From the NCBI RefSeq assembly GCF_002705925.1, contig NZ_NKRE01000001.1, forward strand, positions 4,419,976 to 4,483,975: 64,000 nt of DNA, written 5' to 3'. The position numbers and the translations under genes are program-made. Source of the DNA: Mycobacterium ostraviense. GTDB lineage: Bacteria; Actinomycetota; Actinomycetes; Mycobacteriales; Mycobacteriaceae. Below the pieces are notes generated by a model. The model saw only the letters and a program-made list of their open reading frames with translations. It was not told where the DNA came from and did not search any database. Positions 17,458 through 29,127 of the stretch are shown here, in pieces; position 1 is the stretch's first letter, and each line of letters starts with the position of its first letter.

Positions 17458-18627
17458 ATGGCCGAAATCGTGCTCGAACACGTCAGCAAGAGTTACCCCG
17501 ACGGCGCGATGGCGGTAGCCGACCTCAGCCTCACCATCGCCGACGGCGAATTCCTGATTCTGGTCGGGCCCTCCGGCTGCGGCAAGACCACCACGTTGAA
17601 CATGATTGCCGGACTTGAGGATATCTCGTCGGGAGAACTGCGCATCGATGGGCAACGGGTCAACGAGAAGGCGCCCAAAGACCGCGATATTGCCATGGTG
17701 TTCCAGTCGTATGCGCTCTATCCGCATATGACCGTGCGGCAGAATATCGCGTTTCCGTTGACCCTGGCGAAGATGAAGAAGGCCGACATCGCGCAGAAGG
17801 TCTCCGAGACGGCCAAAATCCTTGACCTGACCGACCTTCTGGATCGCAAGCCCTCACAGTTGTCGGGCGGGCAGCGCCAGCGGGTCGCGATGGGCCGGGC
17901 GATCGTGCGCCATCCCAAGGCCTTCCTGATGGACGAGCCGCTGTCGAACCTGGACGCCAAACTCCGGGTACAGATGCGCGGCGAGATCGCCCGGCTGCAG
18001 AAGAGGCTGGGCACCACCACCGTCTACGTCACCCACGACCAGACCGAGGCCATGACGCTGGGCGATCGGGTGGTGGTGATGTCCGGCGGCGTTGCGCAGC
18101 AGATCGGCACTCCCACAGAGCTTTACGAGCATCCGGCCAACGTGTTCGTGGCGGGCTTCATCGGCTCACCGACGATGAATTTCTTCCCCGCGAAGTTGAC
18201 GGCTATCGGGCTGACCCTGCCCTTCGGTGAGGTGACACTGGTACCGGACGTGCAAGGGCTGATCGCCGCCCGCGCGAAAACCGAGAACGTGATCGTCGGC
18301 GTGCGGCCCGAGCATATTCGGGACGCCGCACTGATCGATGCCTACCAACGCATCAAGGCGCTGACCTTCCAGGTGGGCGTCGACTTGGTCGAATCGTTGG
18401 GGGCGGACAAATACGTCTACTTCACCACCTCGGCTCCGGCCGTGCACTCGGCTCAGCTGGATGAGCTGGAAGCGCAGGGGGAAATGCGCGAAAACCAATT
18501 TGCGGCAAGGGTTCCCGCGGAATCGAAGGCGGCGATCGGGCAGCCGATCGAGTTGGCTTTCGACACCACCAAGCTGGCCGTTTTCGACGCCGACTCCGGT
18601 GTCAACCTGACAGTTCCCCCGTCCTGA
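17458..18627 (+). CDS. sugC: Trehalose ABC importer ATPase SugC
   Basis: 389-residue ATPase of the MalK/UgpC class. Walker A GPSGCGKTT, signature LSGGQRQRVAMGRA, Walker B AFLMDEPLSNLDA and the switch His in VYVTHDQTEAMTL are all intact. A C-terminal TOBE-type regulatory domain (about residues 240-389) follows, as usual in sugar importers. It energises trehalose uptake by LpqY-SugAB. It is the last gene of the operon and is followed by a repeat array that may terminate transcription against the convergent corA. Confidence 0.94.
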   Translation: MAEIVLEHVSKSYPDGAMAVADLSLTIADGEFLILVGPSGCGKTTTLNMIAGLEDISSGELRIDGQRVNEKAPKDRDIAMVFQSYALYPHMTVRQNIAFPLTLAKMKKADIAQKVSETAKILDLTDLLDRKPSQLSGGQRQRVAMGRAIVRHPKAFLMDEPLSNLDAKLRVQMRGEIARLQKRLGTTTVYVTHDQTEAMTLGDRVVVMSGGVAQQIGTPTELYEHPANVFVAGFIGSPTMNFFPAKLTAIGLTLPFGEVTLVPDVQGLIAARAKTENVIVGVRPEHIRDAALIDAYQRIKALTFQVGVDLVESLGADKYVYFTTSAPAVHSAQLDELEAQGEMRENQFAARVPAESKAAIGQPIELAFDTTKLAVFDADSGVNLTVPPS

Positions 18628-18633
18628 CGGCGC

Positions 18634-18840
18634 GGTCGAGTGTGCGTCCTGGGCCCTGACGGCGTGGTCGAGTGTGCGTCCTGGGCGGGCGGTGTGGTCG
18701 AGTGTGCGTCCACGGCGTCCAGCGTGCATCCAGGGCGGCAGAATCGCGAGAATGCCGCCGTGGACGCGCACTCGACGCCGTGGACGCACAGTCGACGCCG
18801 TCGACGCACCCTCGACGCCGCAGGTGCACACTCGATCGCG
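18634..18840. repeat. Intergenic inverted-repeat array between sugC and corA
   Basis: Three direct copies of GGTCGAGTGTGCGTCC (18634-18649, 18666-18681, 18696-18711) are followed by four inverted copies in exact 20-bp steps (starting 18761, 18781, 18801, 18821; cores like GGACGCGCACTCGACG). A dyad GGCGGCA/TGCCGCC (18734-18740 and 18753-18759) marks the centre. It fills the whole gap between two convergent genes, so it can fold into a large hairpin and act as a two-way terminator. Confidence 0.75.
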
Positions 18841-19944
18841 TCAGAGCCAGTTCCGGTTGCGGAAACTGAGGTAAAGGACCAGGCAGACGACGACCATGCT
18901 GCTGATCACCGCCGGGTAACCCCACCTCGAGTTCAATTCGGGCATGAAGTGGAAGTTCATACCGTAGATGCCGGCGATCATGGTCGGCACCGCGATGATG
19001 CCGGCCCAGGCCGAGATCTTGCGCATGTCCATGTTCTGCTGCATACCGACACGGGCCAGCGCGGCCTGCACCAGCGAGTTGAGCATGTCGTCATAGCTGG
19101 CGATCTGCTCGGCGGCCTCGGTCTGGTGGTCGGCGACGTCGCGCAGGTAACGCCGGACTTCCTTGGAGATCACGTCCTTGTTCTCGGTCTGCATCCGCTG
19201 GAACGCCGTCGACAGCGGGTTGACGCAGCGGCGCAGCTCGAGAACCTCCCGCTTGAGCAGATAAATCGGCTCGACGTCGAGCTTGCGGCCGGGCGCGAAG
19301 GCCACTTCCTCGATGCTGTCGATGTCTGTTTCGATCAGCGACGTGACCGCCAGGTAATGGTCGACCACGTAGTCGGCGATGGCGTGCATCACCGCGTACG
19401 GTCCCAGCCGCAGATGCTCGGGGTCGGCGTCCATCCGCTTGCGCACCTCCGACAATCCGCCGTGTTCGCCATGCCGGACCGTGATCACGAAGTCGTTGCC
19501 GACAAAGATCATGATCTCGCCGGTTTCGACGATCTCGCGGGCGAGCACCACCGAGTCGTGCGGTACGTAGTTGACGGTCTTCAGCACGAGAAACAGGGTC
19601 TCGTCGTAACGCTCCAGCTTGGGCCGTTGGTGGGCGTGCACGGCGTCCTCGACAGCCAGCGGGTGCAGCCCGAAAACGTCGGCCACGTCCTGCATTTGCT
19701 GCTGGTCGGGCTCGTGCAGCCCGATCCACACGAATGCCTGCTGTCCCGCCTGGCTCCGCTCCCGCACCTCCCGCGATGCGTCGGTGTAGGCGTACTTGCC
19801 TGGCATCCGCCGGCCGTCGACGTAGACACCGCAATCAACCAGCGCCTGCGCCGCCGGACCGCGTGTGGGATGGACGTGCTGCGGCCGGGATCGCGCGACC
19901 GTCCGCATCGATTCGGGCAGCGCGTCAAATCCTTGAAACATCAT
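18841..19944 (-). CDS. corA: CorA-family magnesium/cobalt transporter
   Basis: 367-residue CorA/MIT-type channel. A long cytoplasmic N-terminal domain precedes two C-terminal membrane helices. The selectivity signature GMN is present in GIYGMNFHFMPE, and the chain ends with a basic FRNRNWL. The protein would form a pentameric Mg2+/Co2+ channel in the inner membrane. The start is the double ATG at 19944/19941 (MMFQGFDALP), equivalent to the M. tuberculosis start; the frame is open a further 22 codons without support. It is divergent from mdh. Confidence 0.93.
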   Translation of the reverse strand: MMFQGFDALPESMRTVARSRPQHVHPTRGPAAQALVDCGVYVDGRRMPGKYAYTDASREVRERSQAGQQAFVWIGLHEPDQQQMQDVADVFGLHPLAVEDAVHAHQRPKLERYDETLFLVLKTVNYVPHDSVVLAREIVETGEIMIFVGNDFVITVRHGEHGGLSEVRKRMDADPEHLRLGPYAVMHAIADYVVDHYLAVTSLIETDIDSIEEVAFAPGRKLDVEPIYLLKREVLELRRCVNPLSTAFQRMQTENKDVISKEVRRYLRDVADHQTEAAEQIASYDDMLNSLVQAALARVGMQQNMDMRKISAWAGIIAVPTMIAGIYGMNFHFMPELNSRWGYPAVISSMVVVCLVLYLSFRNRNWL

Positions 19945-20136
19945 CAGTCTCCGATCGCAGCGCAGGTCTGACCGGGCGGTGGTCCATGCTACGCCGTTTT
20001 GCCACGTCAACGTGGCAGCAGCGGTGTCGGCGCGGGTCCGTAGATTTCCGGTGGGTCCGGTGCGCTAGTTTCGACCCGACACATCACCCCCTGTGAAACC
20101 CTGTTACGCAGATTTCTCCACAAGGAGCGAACCGAC

Positions 20137-21126
20137 GTGAGCGCAAGTCCCCTCAAGGTCGCCGTCACCGGTGCTGCCGGCCAGATCGGCTACAGCCTGT
20201 TGTTTCGCCTGGCCAGCGGCTCGCTGCTGGGTCCCGACCGCCCGATCGAGCTACGGCTGCTCGAGATCGAGCCGGCGCTCAAGGCGCTCGAGGGTGTGGT
20301 GATGGAACTCGACGACTGTGCGTTCCCGCTGCTGGCCGGTGTCGAAATCGGCGCAGCCGCCAACAAGATCTTCGACGGCGTGAACCTGGCCCTGCTCGTC
20401 GGCGCCCGCCCGCGCACCAAGGGCATGGAGCGCGGCGACCTGCTCGAGGCCAACGGCGCCATCTTCACCGCGCAGGGCAAGGCTCTCAACGAGGTCGCCG
20501 CTGACGACGTCCGGATCGGCGTGACCGGCAACCCAGCCAACACCAACGCCCTGATCGCGATGAGCAATGCCCCCGACATTCCGCGCGAGCGCTTCACCGC
20601 GCTGACCCGTCTGGACCACAACCGGGCGATCTCGCAGCTCGCCAAGAAGACCGGAGTGAAAGTCACCGACATCAAGAAGATGACGATCTGGGGCAACCAC
20701 TCGGCCACCCAATACCCCGACGTGTTCCACGCCGAAATCGGCGGCAAGAACGCGGCCGAGGTGGTGGGAGACCAGGCCTGGATCGAGAACGACTTCATCC
20801 CGACCGTCGCCAAGCGCGGCGCGGCGGTCATCGAAGCCCGCGGGGCGTCCTCGGCCGCCTCGGCCGCCTCGGCCACCATCGACGCTGCCCGGGACTGGCT
20901 GCTGGGCAGCCCCGAGGGCGACTGGGTGTCGATGGCGGTCTTTTCCGACGGTTCCTACGGCGTGCCGGAGGGCCTGATCTCGTCGTTCCCGGTGACCACC
21001 CAGGACGGCGACTGGACGATCGTCCCAGGGCTGGAGATCGACGACTTCTCCCGCGTCAAGATCGACGCGTCCACCGCCGAGCTCGCCGACGAACGCAGCG
21101 CGGTGACCGGGCTGGGCCTGATCTGA
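20137..21126 (+). CDS. mdh: Malate dehydrogenase
   Basis: 329-residue NAD-dependent malate dehydrogenase (malate to oxaloacetate, TCA cycle, cytosol). Visible features are the nucleotide-binding start VTGAAGQIGYSLLFRLASG, the substrate-binding arginines in RPRTKGMERGD and LDHNRAISQL, and the catalytic His in IWGNHSATQYPDV. GTG 20137 has AAGGAG 15 bases upstream. A malic enzyme gene follows 46 bases downstream of its stop, placing two malate-consuming enzymes side by side. Confidence 0.95.
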   Translation: MSASPLKVAVTGAAGQIGYSLLFRLASGSLLGPDRPIELRLLEIEPALKALEGVVMELDDCAFPLLAGVEIGAAANKIFDGVNLALLVGARPRTKGMERGDLLEANGAIFTAQGKALNEVAADDVRIGVTGNPANTNALIAMSNAPDIPRERFTALTRLDHNRAISQLAKKTGVKVTDIKKMTIWGNHSATQYPDVFHAEIGGKNAAEVVGDQAWIENDFIPTVAKRGAAVIEARGASSAASAASATIDAARDWLLGSPEGDWVSMAVFSDGSYGVPEGLISSFPVTTQDGDWTIVPGLEIDDFSRVKIDASTAELADERSAVTGLGLI

Positions 21127-21172
21127 GCCGTGCCGCAGCCGGGAGCAGTCGCGGGCACAGTAACCTGATGCG

Positions 21173-22369
21173 GTGCCAAACAGCGTGCCTACAGCAGTGA
21201 TCAGCCCACCGATCGTCATCGGAAACGACGAGATCTTCGAGGCCCACGTAGCGGGGAAGCTTTCCGTAGCGCTGAAGGCGCCGCTGGACACCCAGCGGGC
21301 TCTGTCGATCGCCTATACCCCGGGCGTGGCGCAGGTCAGCCGCGCGATCGCCGCCGACCAGACGCTGGCCGCGCGCTACACCTGGGCGAACCGGCTGGTG
21401 GCCGTCGTCAGCGACGGCAGCGCGGTACTCGGCCTCGGTGACATCGGGCCCAGGGCCTCGCTACCGGTGATGGAGGGCAAGTGCGCCCTGTTCCAGGCGT
21501 ATGGCGGCCTGAACGCGATCCCGATCGTGCTGGACACCAAGGATCCCGACGAGATCGTCGAAACCCTGGTGCGGCTGCGGCCGACGTTCGGCGCCGTCAA
21601 CCTCGAGGACATCGCCGCGCCCCGCTGCTTCGAGATCGAGCGACGGCTCATCGAGGCGCTGGACTGCCCGGTGATGCACGACGATCAGCACGGCACGGCG
21701 ATCGTCGTGCTGGCCGCGCTGATGGGCGCCACCAAGTTGCTCGGCCGCGATATGTCCTCGCTGCGGGTGGTGGTATCTGGTGCCGGGGCCGCGGGTGTCG
21801 CGTGCACGAATCTCCTTCTGGTCATGGGTGTTTCGGACATCACTGTGCTGGACTCGCGCGGCATCCTGCACGCCGGGCGCGACGACATGAATAGCGTCAA
21901 GGTCGATGTGGCGCAACGCACCAATCCCGACGGTCTCACCGGCGGCCTGGTCGAGGCGCTCGAGGGCGCCGACGTGTTCCTCGGGGTATCGGCGGGTGTG
22001 GTCCCCGAGGAGTTGATCGCCACCATGGCGCCCGGCGGGATCGTCTTCGCGCTGTCCAACCCGGACCCCGAAATACCCCCACAGGTCGCGGCCAGGTACG
22101 CGGCGGTGGTGGCCACCGGCCGCAGCGATTTCTGCAACCAGATCAACAACGTGCTGGCCTTCCCCGGCGTGTTCCGCGGCGCGCTGGACGCCGGGGCACG
22201 CCAGATCACCGAAAAGATGATGGTGGCCGCGGCCGAGGCGATCTACTCCGTCGTCAGCGACGATCTTGCCCTCGACCGGATCGTTCCCAGCCCACTAGAC
22301 CTGCGCGTCGGGGATGCGGTGGCCAAGGCGGTGGCTCTCGCCGTGGAGCCCTCAGACATCGCGGGGTGA
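21173..22369 (+). CDS. NAD(P)-dependent malic enzyme, short form
   Basis: 398-residue malic enzyme (malate to pyruvate and CO2). Conserved blocks include SIAYTPGVAQVSRAI, VVSDGSAVLGLGDIGP, the metal-binding MHDDQHGTAIVVLAALMGA and the dinucleotide fold VVSGAGAAGVACTNLLL. The length is that of the short bacterial type without the phosphotransacetylase-like C-terminal domain of MaeB. I recall the main M. tuberculosis malic enzyme gene (mez) being elsewhere, so this copy beside mdh looks like a lineage-specific gain or retention. GTG start at 21173. Its stop overlaps the lpqZ start by four bases. Confidence 0.9.
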   Translation: MPNSVPTAVISPPIVIGNDEIFEAHVAGKLSVALKAPLDTQRALSIAYTPGVAQVSRAIAADQTLAARYTWANRLVAVVSDGSAVLGLGDIGPRASLPVMEGKCALFQAYGGLNAIPIVLDTKDPDEIVETLVRLRPTFGAVNLEDIAAPRCFEIERRLIEALDCPVMHDDQHGTAIVVLAALMGATKLLGRDMSSLRVVVSGAGAAGVACTNLLLVMGVSDITVLDSRGILHAGRDDMNSVKVDVAQRTNPDGLTGGLVEALEGADVFLGVSAGVVPEELIATMAPGGIVFALSNPDPEIPPQVAARYAAVVATGRSDFCNQINNVLAFPGVFRGALDAGARQITEKMMVAAAEAIYSVVSDDLALDRIVPSPLDLRVGDAVAKAVALAVEPSDIAG

Positions 22370-23217
22370 GGATCAGCAGGTTGGCCCCGTTGCTAGTCGC
22401 GGCGGTGTTCGCGATGGCCGGCTGCGCGGCCGACACCGGCGAAAGCCACCCCGAGCTGGTGGTCGGAGCCAGGCCCGGCTCCGAATCGGTGCTGCTGGCC
22501 GACATCTATGTGGCCGCGTTGCGGTCGTACGGTTTTGCTGCGCGAAGCGAAACGGCCGGCGACCCGACGGTGAAACTTGACTCCGGGGCGTTCGCCATCG
22601 TGCCGGCGTTCACCGGCCAGATGTTGCGGACCCTGCAACCCGACGCCTCGGCGCTCTCCGACAAGGCCGTGTACCAGGCGCTGGTCGCCGCGCTGCCCGA
22701 GGGCGTCGCCGCCGGCGACTACACCACCGCGGCCGAGGACAAACCCGCAGTCATGGTGACGCCGGCGACGTCGACGGCCTGGGGCGGCAGCGAGCTGGAC
22801 CTGTTGCCGCGCCACTGTGACGGGCTGGTCGTCGGGATGGTCACCGGAGTCGACACGCCTTCACGGGTGGGGTCCTGCCGGCTGCCCACGCCCCGTGAAT
22901 TCCCGGATGACGCAACGATGTTGGCGGCGCTGCGAGCAGGACAGCTGACCGCGGCCTGGACCACCACCGCCAACCCCGCCAATCCCGCCGATCTGGTGGT
23001 GCTGAATGACGGGAAAGACGCGCTGATCCGGGCCGAGAACGTGGTGCCGCTGTATCGCCGCAACGTGCTGACTGACCGGCAACGGCTGGCTATCAACGAG
23101 GTGGCGGGTGTGCTGGACACCGCCGCCCTGACCGACATGCGCCGCCAGGTGGCCGCCGGCGCCGAACCGCAGGCGGTGGCCGGCGCTTGGTTGGCTGAGC
23201 ACCCGCTGGGCCATTGA
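22366..23217 (+). CDS. lpqZ: Lipoprotein LpqZ, OpuAC-type binding protein
   Basis: 283-residue lipoprotein with signal peptide MRISRLAPLLVAAVFAMAGC and acylated Cys20. The mature part resembles glycine-betaine/choline-type periplasmic binding proteins (VVGARPGSESVLLADIYVAA), with C-terminal YRRNVLTDRQRLAINEVAG. No permease or ATPase gene is nearby, so the partner transporter is unknown or it works alone. The GTG start at 22366 overlaps the malic enzyme stop (GTGA), so it is translated from the same transcript. Confidence 0.88.
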   Translation: MRISRLAPLLVAAVFAMAGCAADTGESHPELVVGARPGSESVLLADIYVAALRSYGFAARSETAGDPTVKLDSGAFAIVPAFTGQMLRTLQPDASALSDKAVYQALVAALPEGVAAGDYTTAAEDKPAVMVTPATSTAWGGSELDLLPRHCDGLVVGMVTGVDTPSRVGSCRLPTPREFPDDATMLAALRAGQLTAAWTTTANPANPADLVVLNDGKDALIRAENVVPLYRRNVLTDRQRLAINEVAGVLDTAALTDMRRQVAAGAEPQAVAGAWLAEHPLGH

Positions 23218-23252
23218 ACATCGTGCTTACGGCCTCGAGGCTGCGCCAACAG

Positions 23253-23335
23253 CATCGAGCCTGCGCTCACAACATCGAACCTGCGGTCATAGACGCCACG
23301 AGCGACCAAGTGGCGCGCTGAGCGCAGGCTCGATG
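23253..23335. terminator. 17-bp perfect inverted repeat between lpqZ and SDR gene
   Basis: CATCGAGCCTGCGCTCA (23253-23269) is mirrored exactly by TGAGCGCAGGCTCGATG (23319-23335) across a 49-base loop. Degenerate extra copies lie at about 23233-23247 and 23273-23290. The site separates two convergent genes and may be a two-way terminator or an interspersed repeat. Confidence 0.6.
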
Positions 23336-23349
23336 TCAACTCGGCAGGG

Positions 23350-24183
23350 TCAGCGATGCGGCGCCGGGATCAACTTGCCGAAGAGCGGCATGAACAGCCG
23401 CTGATACCCGGAGCCGGTCACCCGCACCACCAGGTCCAAGACCTTGGCGTCCGCGCCGACGAGCACGCGCGCCCTGTTCTTGCGTACCGCTTCGAGGATG
23501 ATCTTGGCGGCTCGCTCCGGGCTGGTGCGCGCCGCCCGCTTGTCGAACAGCTTGGCCAATTCGGCGGCATCCAGCCCCTCGGCAGCGGTGGCGTTACGGG
23601 CGATCGCGGTTTTGATGCCGCCCGGGTGCACGGTGGTCACCCCGACCGGATGGCCGGCCAGGATCATCTCTTGGCGCAGCGCCTCGGTGAAGCCGCGGAC
23701 GGCGAACTTCGCCGCGTTGTAGGTCGCCTGCCCGGGGCACGAGAACAGTCCGAACACACTGGAGATGTTGACGACGTGGCCGTCCCCGGAGGCGATCAGG
23801 TACGGCAGGAAAGCCTTGGTGCCGTTCAGGACGCCGCCGAAATCGACGTCCATCACCCGGTCGATGTCTTTGAATTCGCAGACCTCGATGTCGCCGGTGT
23901 GGCCGATACCGGCGTTGTTGTAGATCTGGTTCACCTTGCCGAAATGCTCGTTGACCGCCTCGGCGTAGGCCAGAACGGCCTCGCGTTCGGTCACGTCGAG
24001 CCGATCGGCCTTGACCGGGGCGCCGATCGCCTTCAGCATTTCCTCGGTCTCCGCCAGTCCCTCGATATTGACATCGCTGATCGCCAGGCTGGCGCCGGAG
24101 CGACCCAGTTCGACGGCCAACGCCCGTCCGATGCCCGATCCCGCGCCGGTTACCACGGCGACTTTTCCGGCGAACCCCTGCAT
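23350..24183 (-). CDS. Short-chain dehydrogenase/reductase (Rv1245c-like)
   Basis: 277-residue classical SDR. The cofactor motif TGAGSGIG is at residues 12-19, NNAG at about 89-92, and the catalytic Ser-Tyr-Lys in ISSVFGLFSCPGQATYNAAK. An Asp-containing turn (ISDVNIEGL) after the second strand favours NAD(H). The C-terminus carries hydrophobic segments (LFMPLFGKLIP) that may bind membrane or lipid. The substrate is unknown. It is convergent with lpqZ. ATG at 24183. Confidence 0.9.
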   Translation of the reverse strand: MQGFAGKVAVVTGAGSGIGRALAVELGRSGASLAISDVNIEGLAETEEMLKAIGAPVKADRLDVTEREAVLAYAEAVNEHFGKVNQIYNNAGIGHTGDIEVCEFKDIDRVMDVDFGGVLNGTKAFLPYLIASGDGHVVNISSVFGLFSCPGQATYNAAKFAVRGFTEALRQEMILAGHPVGVTTVHPGGIKTAIARNATAAEGLDAAELAKLFDKRAARTSPERAAKIILEAVRKNRARVLVGADAKVLDLVVRVTGSGYQRLFMPLFGKLIPAPHR

Positions 24184-24299
24184 TGAGCACCCTCCCTCTG
24201 TCGGCTCTCGTCGAGGTTAACCGGTACCGCGGGTCCCCCGGTAATGGCGGGTGGTTCAGCCGGGGAGGCCGGGGAGGCTGCGCGGCGCGCATCGTCGTC

Positions 24300-24332
24300 G
24301 AGCTAGGCCAGAGCTAGGCCTGAGCTAGGCCC
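24300..24332. repeat. Three tandem 11-bp repeats beside kgd stop
   Basis: GAGCTAGGCCA, GAGCTAGGCCT and GAGCTAGGCCC lie in direct tandem just downstream of the kgd stop (24335-24337, minus strand). The core AGCTAGGCC contains AGCT and GGCC palindromes. There is no known role; copy number may vary between strains. Confidence 0.55.
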
Positions 24333-24334
24333 GA

Positions 24335-28030
<3,696 letters not shown>

Positions 28031-28215
28031 GGCCGCTGCTCGCCTCGATTCTCTGTTCTTGACGTCCTACCAGCGCCATGGCGCGACGCCTGCGATTTCT
28101 TGCCCGCCCCGGCTGATGGGGCACCTCATATCCTTGGCGGTCCGGCACGCTTCCGCCCCCTAAAGGCTAACGCTTTGCTGGCGATTCGCCAGAGACGCCC
28201 GAGCCGGACCGCCCG

Positions 28216-28971
28216 CTAGCTGGCGTCCCGAACAGTCGGCAGTACGTACAGGGTGACCGGCCAGCGAGCCGGCGGCGCGCCGAACGCTGAGCGCGCATTG
28301 CGGACCAGCTTCTTGCCCACCAGCCGGTTGCCGATGGCGCCGATGACGGCGCCGATGCCGACCGGCAACAGCTTGCCGAACATCAGCGCCCCGCGCTTCA
28401 GCGCGAACCTCTTGGCGAAATATTTGAACATTCGGGTGTTGAACTTCGACACCGCCGGAAGCGGCAGTGCCGCGACGCTTTCCGACACCCAGCCGCCGCT
28501 GGTGCGTCCGGAACCCATCAGTTCGGCGACCGCGCTCTTGCTGTTGTCGCCGACCAGCACTGCCAGCACCAGGGCACGTCGCCGTTCCCGGTGGTCGAGC
28601 GGAATGCCGTAGACCGAGGCCAGTGCCAGCACCAGGAGCGCGGTGGCCTCGAGGAACACCGCGGTCTCGCCCGCGGCCGCGAGCAGCGCGGCCAGGGTGC
28701 CGATTCCGGGCAAGGTGGCGACCATACCTATTGCCGCCCCGCTGGCCGTCACCGCGGCCACGAAGCGCTTCTCGATCTTGGCGACAATCTCGGCCGGGCC
28801 GGCAGCCGGGTGCGCTCGACGCAGCCGGGCTACGTAGGCCTCCGCCGCCGGGGCCTGGAGATGTGAGCTGCGTTCGATGACCTGTGCCAACGCCCGCGAG
28901 GACGCTTTGTGCCGGCCGGTGCCGGCCGGCTGCTCGTCGGGGTCGGACCTCTTGGTTCGTCGAGCGCTCAT
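28216..28971 (-). CDS. Conserved membrane-associated protein (Rv1249c-like)
   Basis: 251 residues. A charged N-terminus leads into hydrophobic segments at about 70-115 (VTASGAAIGMVATLPGIGTL, VFLEATALLVLALASVYG) and a third near 200-220 (LLPVGIGAVIGAIGNRLVGK). The Gly-rich hairpins resemble EcsC-type membrane-associated proteins, but I do not assign the family firmly. The function is unknown. It stands alone on the minus strand, divergent from the MFS gene with about 156 bp between starts. ATG at 28971. Confidence 0.8.
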   Translation of the reverse strand: MSARRTKRSDPDEQPAGTGRHKASSRALAQVIERSSHLQAPAAEAYVARLRRAHPAAGPAEIVAKIEKRFVAAVTASGAAIGMVATLPGIGTLAALLAAAGETAVFLEATALLVLALASVYGIPLDHRERRRALVLAVLVGDNSKSAVAELMGSGRTSGGWVSESVAALPLPAVSKFNTRMFKYFAKRFALKRGALMFGKLLPVGIGAVIGAIGNRLVGKKLVRNARSAFGAPPARWPVTLYVLPTVRDAS

Positions 28972-29127
28972 GTTGCCTCTCCTGAGAACGGCGTACCTTC
29001 AGGCTAGCGCCCGTCGCACGAATTGCGGACCGAGCGGAGTCACACCTACAGGGTATTCAGGTGCATGGCAGTCGATGGGGCTCCGGAATAATGCACGTGG
29101 ATTCGGTAGCCGAAACGAGGTGGGTAG

